Part shown: piece by piece, positions 8,748-11,110 of the stretch
Layout of the letters: every line of letters starts with the position of its first letter
Position numbering within the stretch: the first letter of the stretch is position 1
From: Phoronis ovalis
Taxonomy: Eukaryota > Phoronida > Phoronidae
Assembly (NCBI GenBank): GCA_028565635.1
Contig: JAOXYB010056301.1
Span: 1-11,110, forward strand
DNA length: 11,110 nt
Direction of reading: 5' to 3'
Program-made: the position numbers and the translations under genes
Notes under the pieces: generated by a model
Database searches by the model: none
What the model was told of the DNA's origin: nothing
Seen by the model: only the letters and a program-made list of their open reading frames with translations

Positions 8748-8850
8748 ACATTAAAAAAAATTAAATTTAAAAATCAATGATTACAAAAAAAGGTCAAAAT
8801 TTTAATTTAATACTTTAATATTTATTTATTTTAATAACCATTAATCAATA
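8748..8850. repeat. Extreme AT-rich, low-complexity stretch
   Basis: About 100 bases composed almost wholly of A and T, with A-runs of seven or more. Nothing coding. It may mark the tail of a retro-inserted element or simply a replication-slippage region. Confidence 0.5.
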
Positions 8851-9637
8851 TTGCTGTTCATGAGAACAATTTAAACGTCATAATGAATAAGTTAATTACA
8901 TCTTAATATTTCGCCAATAATGTCTCCTATATAAGTAAATGTACGTAAGAAAAGGTAATGTGAGAAAAGTATTGGGAATTTCTTTAACAATGTGTTGTGA
9001 CTTTAATTTATTTTTAATGTGAAAGCATATTACCGTGGCCAAATGCACTTTATGCTGTGAAAACCACAATGCCAATGAATATAACACATTTAAGGCGTCT
9101 CAGTATATCATTCACTGAAGACACATTTTATTTTTGAGTATATTAATACATAGTTTTAAAAAACTAGTATTTTTAGAAAATTCCTGTGCTAAATTTTACT
9201 TTGAGTACAAAGATGCGTTCCGTAAATCGAGCGTCAATTGTATGGCTTCGATACTGTGTGCTACCTTAAGCTAGATGTGAATAATATCGTTTACACATTA
9301 AATCAGAGCTGCGTTAATACATACCAAATCTTTCTAGTTAAAAGTACTTCTTTCGGTGAAGAGTAATCAACTATCCTTTAATAATAATTCAATCGGTTTC
9401 CATTCCACTGCATTTACTAGCCTACTGTAAATACCAATAGAGCAGGTATAATATTAATGTTTTAAAAAGTTACTTACCTTTCTGAGTAATTTCACTTTCT
9501 TCTTTTTGTACTTGTAAGACCTCGTTGATAAATTTAATCCAGTCGGGTCTGAACTAATATGTCAAATAAGCTCCAGTTCAATATTATTCATCACTAATAG
9601 ATCCACCCCTTGCAGCGTAGCCTAGGGCTAAATTGTT

Positions 9638-9655
9638 TTTCGCGCGAGAATCTCG
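9638..9655. promoter_or_regulatory. E2F-like site overlapping a small hairpin
   Basis: TTTCGCGC at 9638-9645 matches the E2F consensus TTTSGCGC. It overlaps CGAGA-A-TCTCG (9645-9655), a perfect 5+1+5 inverted repeat. Four CpG dinucleotides in 18 bases stand out in an AT-rich background. Regulatory role is inferred from the motif alone. Confidence 0.25.
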
Positions 9656-10170
9656 TTTTTAATAATGCGATTGTACTGCCGTAGGGATCTGACACCTGGT
9701 GCCAGAGTTTATAATTATATTTTCTTTTAATAGCTGTACATCTACCCGGGCATCAACTATTCTAACTATTAATGAAATTTTGTGTTCTGGAGCATGTTGT
9801 AAGGACCAGACCGTTTCTTTTTTTTTTTTAAATAAATTTATTTCAAAGCATAAATACCAGATCGTTTCTATAAAATTGGAAAATAGTCGCAACTATCTAA
9901 TAGTATATAAAAGGAAGAAATGTACAAGGAAGAATATGTTAATTTAAAAAGCGACCACTGAATTTAATAAGATGTCCAGAAGTAGTGGAGTCGACGTTTT
10001 TAATTACACATTTTCTTACCATATGACATAAAGGTATAAATATCAAGCTATTCAGATTTCACTATTTCTATTTTGCGCTCTCATATTAGTCTGTATATTT
10101 ATAAAGACCGAATCACAACGCTTTGACAGGTGGCGCTGGCATTAAAAACTACGAAAAACAGGTGGATCCC

Positions 10171-10188
10171 GTAGGGAAAGTAGGGAAT
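10171..10188 (+). repeat. 9-base tandem duplication
   Basis: GTAGGGAAA is followed directly by GTAGGGAAT, 8 of 9 bases identical. Minor. Confidence 0.5.
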
Positions 10189-10492
10189 TTAAAGTTCTTT
10201 CGTAAATATTGCTCATAATTATGACATAGTTTTGACATAGATTACTCTTATTTTTGGTACTGCTTCTGATAATATAGCAAGAAGAATTTTTTTTTAGATA
10301 TAATATTGTGTATGTACAAAACTCCGTGACATCCAGCGGATGAGTTGTTAAAATTGTTTACAGTTTTATCTTTTATACGAACGTTAGTTTTATCTGTGTA
10401 TGGGAAAACCTAGCACTTACCTCTTAATGTGTTACAGCGGTATTATTTTTAATTAATAGTTTCATACTGACATATCCTGTATCCTATTGAAT

Positions 10493-10534
10493 GGTCACTC
10501 TGGGTGGTCAAGGTAACCTCTAGAACTCTGGTCA
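10493..10534 (+). promoter_or_regulatory. Cluster of GGTCA half-sites
   Basis: GGTCA occurs at 10493-10497, 10506-10510 and 10530-10534. The middle one runs into TCAAGGTAA (10508-10516), close to the extended monomer site TCAAGGTCA used by ERR and NR5A nuclear receptors. Three half-sites in 42 bases within a GC-richer islet could be a receptor response region. There is no canonical spacing, so confidence is low. Confidence 0.25.
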
Positions 10535-10547
10535 CGAGTCACCGACG

Positions 10548-10559
10548 TTCCGCCATCAG
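10548..10559 (-). promoter_or_regulatory. ATGGCGG motif: YY1-like site or start codon
   Basis: Minus strand CTGATGGCGGAA contains ATGGCGG, the core of the YY1 motif that often lies just downstream of transcription starts, and equally a start codon with G at +4. Read as coding it gives MAERR and then TGA, unless spliced at the GT at 10542-10541. It sits about 185 bases downstream, in the minus direction, of the E2F-like pair. Confidence 0.25.
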
Positions 10560-10739
10560 GAAATAACTTTGAACAGTACCAGGAACATACTAGAATTTAC
10601 GCAACAAACTAGCACTGTTGTTCCTTCTATTTATATTCATATTATTATAATATAATAAATGTTTAGAATTTTGGTTTGATTTTGAGGATAGACACATAAT
10701 TTATAATTGGTTAGGGATCGATTTTAATGAGCTGTAAAA

Positions 10740-10779
10740 TTTCGCGAGCGTCCACTGGGCGCGAAACCCGGCGCGAAAC
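10740..10779 (-). promoter_or_regulatory. CpG-dense cluster of three E2F-like sites
   Basis: GGCGCGAAAC occurs twice (10758-10767 and 10770-10779), a 12-base period. Each contains GCGCGAAA, on the minus strand TTTCGCGC, a full match to the E2F consensus TTTSGCGC. A third, partial site TTTCGCG lies at 10740-10746. There are eight CpGs in 40 bases, against a very CpG-poor background. E2F sites normally sit in promoters of cell-cycle genes; here they could mark an unannotated promoter on either strand. Confidence 0.4.
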
Positions 10780-11110
10780 TATCTAGGAAATCTGGGAACA
10801 TACAAGAAAACACAAATACTTGTTTCTTTTGATAGATTTTCAGCAACCTGGCAATTCACCTTCATTTTGTCAGTACAGTCAGTTACGTTGTTTTTTGCAA
10901 GGAATATGTTCGAAGATATGTTTAAGGTATACGTCATAAAATATGCAGCATGTGCTCGAACAATCAAGACCATCGCCACCTATCAGCAACATAGTTTAAC
11001 ATATACAGTTATATCATTATCTTATTTGACAAACGTTTACCAATTAAAATAGAATATGTAAAAGTGTCATATTTAATTACAAGCAATTTCTGGGGGAAGC
11101 AGGGTTATAT

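Larger units (their letters stand above)
5724..11110 (-). other. Upstream intron or 5' flank of the KCTD gene (runs off the window)
   Basis: Above the exon no further KCTD coding sequence is visible. If the acceptor at 5722 is real this is an intron of at least 5.3 kb; otherwise it is 5' flanking DNA. Stretches 5740-7880, 8560-9630 and 9660-10480 are AT-rich with stops in every frame, and I see no supported gene in them. Possible islands of function are the hairpin at 7894-7943, the patch at 8160-8560, and the CG-rich sites at 9638-9655, 10493-10560 and 10740-10779. Confidence 0.55.

Noticed and set aside
8896-9087. Minus-strand open frame of 63 codons
   Set aside because: AT-rich with no recognisable features.
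9659-9947. Two overlapping open frames on opposite strands (77 and 82 codons)
   Set aside because: No domain on either strand, alternative start codons only, T-run of about ten inside; likely chance.
10779-11052. Overlapping open frames on both strands near the window end
   Set aside because: Short, no domain, no start context; the CG-rich sites nearby are outside both frames.
1-11110. CRISPR array, prokaryotic operon, rRNA, intact tRNA, viral or toxin gene
   Set aside because: No regularly spaced repeats, no packed genes with ribosome binding sites, no intact cloverleaf, and no viral or toxin domain seen on either strand.

Overview
The window looks like invertebrate nuclear DNA. It is AT-rich (roughly one third G+C by eye), rich in stops in all frames, and holds one short GC-richer exon bounded by spliceosomal splice signals. 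Nothing indicates a bacterium, phage or plasmid: there are no packed genes, operons, rRNA, CRISPR array or insertion sequence. A mollusc is my guess, from the general texture and four copies of the octamer TACATGTA. That assignment is weak.

The only gene part I can name is a minus-strand coding exon at 5488-5720. It encodes the N-terminus and the start of the BTB/T1 domain of a KCTD1/KCTD15-type protein (the fly homologue is Tiwaz). The last residues, around [18 protein letters not shown], closely match that family. The exon ends at a GTAAGT donor in phase 2 and begins one base before an ATG, directly after a TTTTAG acceptor. The rest of the BTB domain and the C-terminal half are not in the window, so the downstream intron covers at least positions 1-5487. 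If the acceptor is used, the upstream intron covers at least 5722-11110.

Layout by region. 1-3500: AT-rich intron with no gene seen. 3533-3866: short direct repeats and nested inverted repeats. About 4170-4345: a GC-richer, tRNA-like segment that may be a decayed SINE. 4733-4915: a 12-base tandem duplication, a perfect 14-base palindrome around a CRE core, and a 13-base palindrome resembling a nuclear-receptor inverted repeat. 5366-5487: a GC-richer intronic flank of the exon. 5488-5720: the exon. 5740-7880: AT-rich, nothing firm. 7894-7943: a strong hairpin. About 8160-8560: a GC-richer patch open on both strands, probably an old repeat, possibly an exon. 8748-8850: very AT-rich. 9638-9655: a CG-rich E2F-like hairpin. 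10493-10560 and 10740-10779: two CG-rich islets with GGTCA half-sites, an ATGGCGG motif and E2F-like sites, which together could be an alternative promoter for the minus-strand gene.

I found no convincing undescribed biological system. The most useful leads are the possible upstream promoter and first exon near 10540-10780, the tRNA-like element, and the 8160-8560 patch. All need database or RNA evidence.
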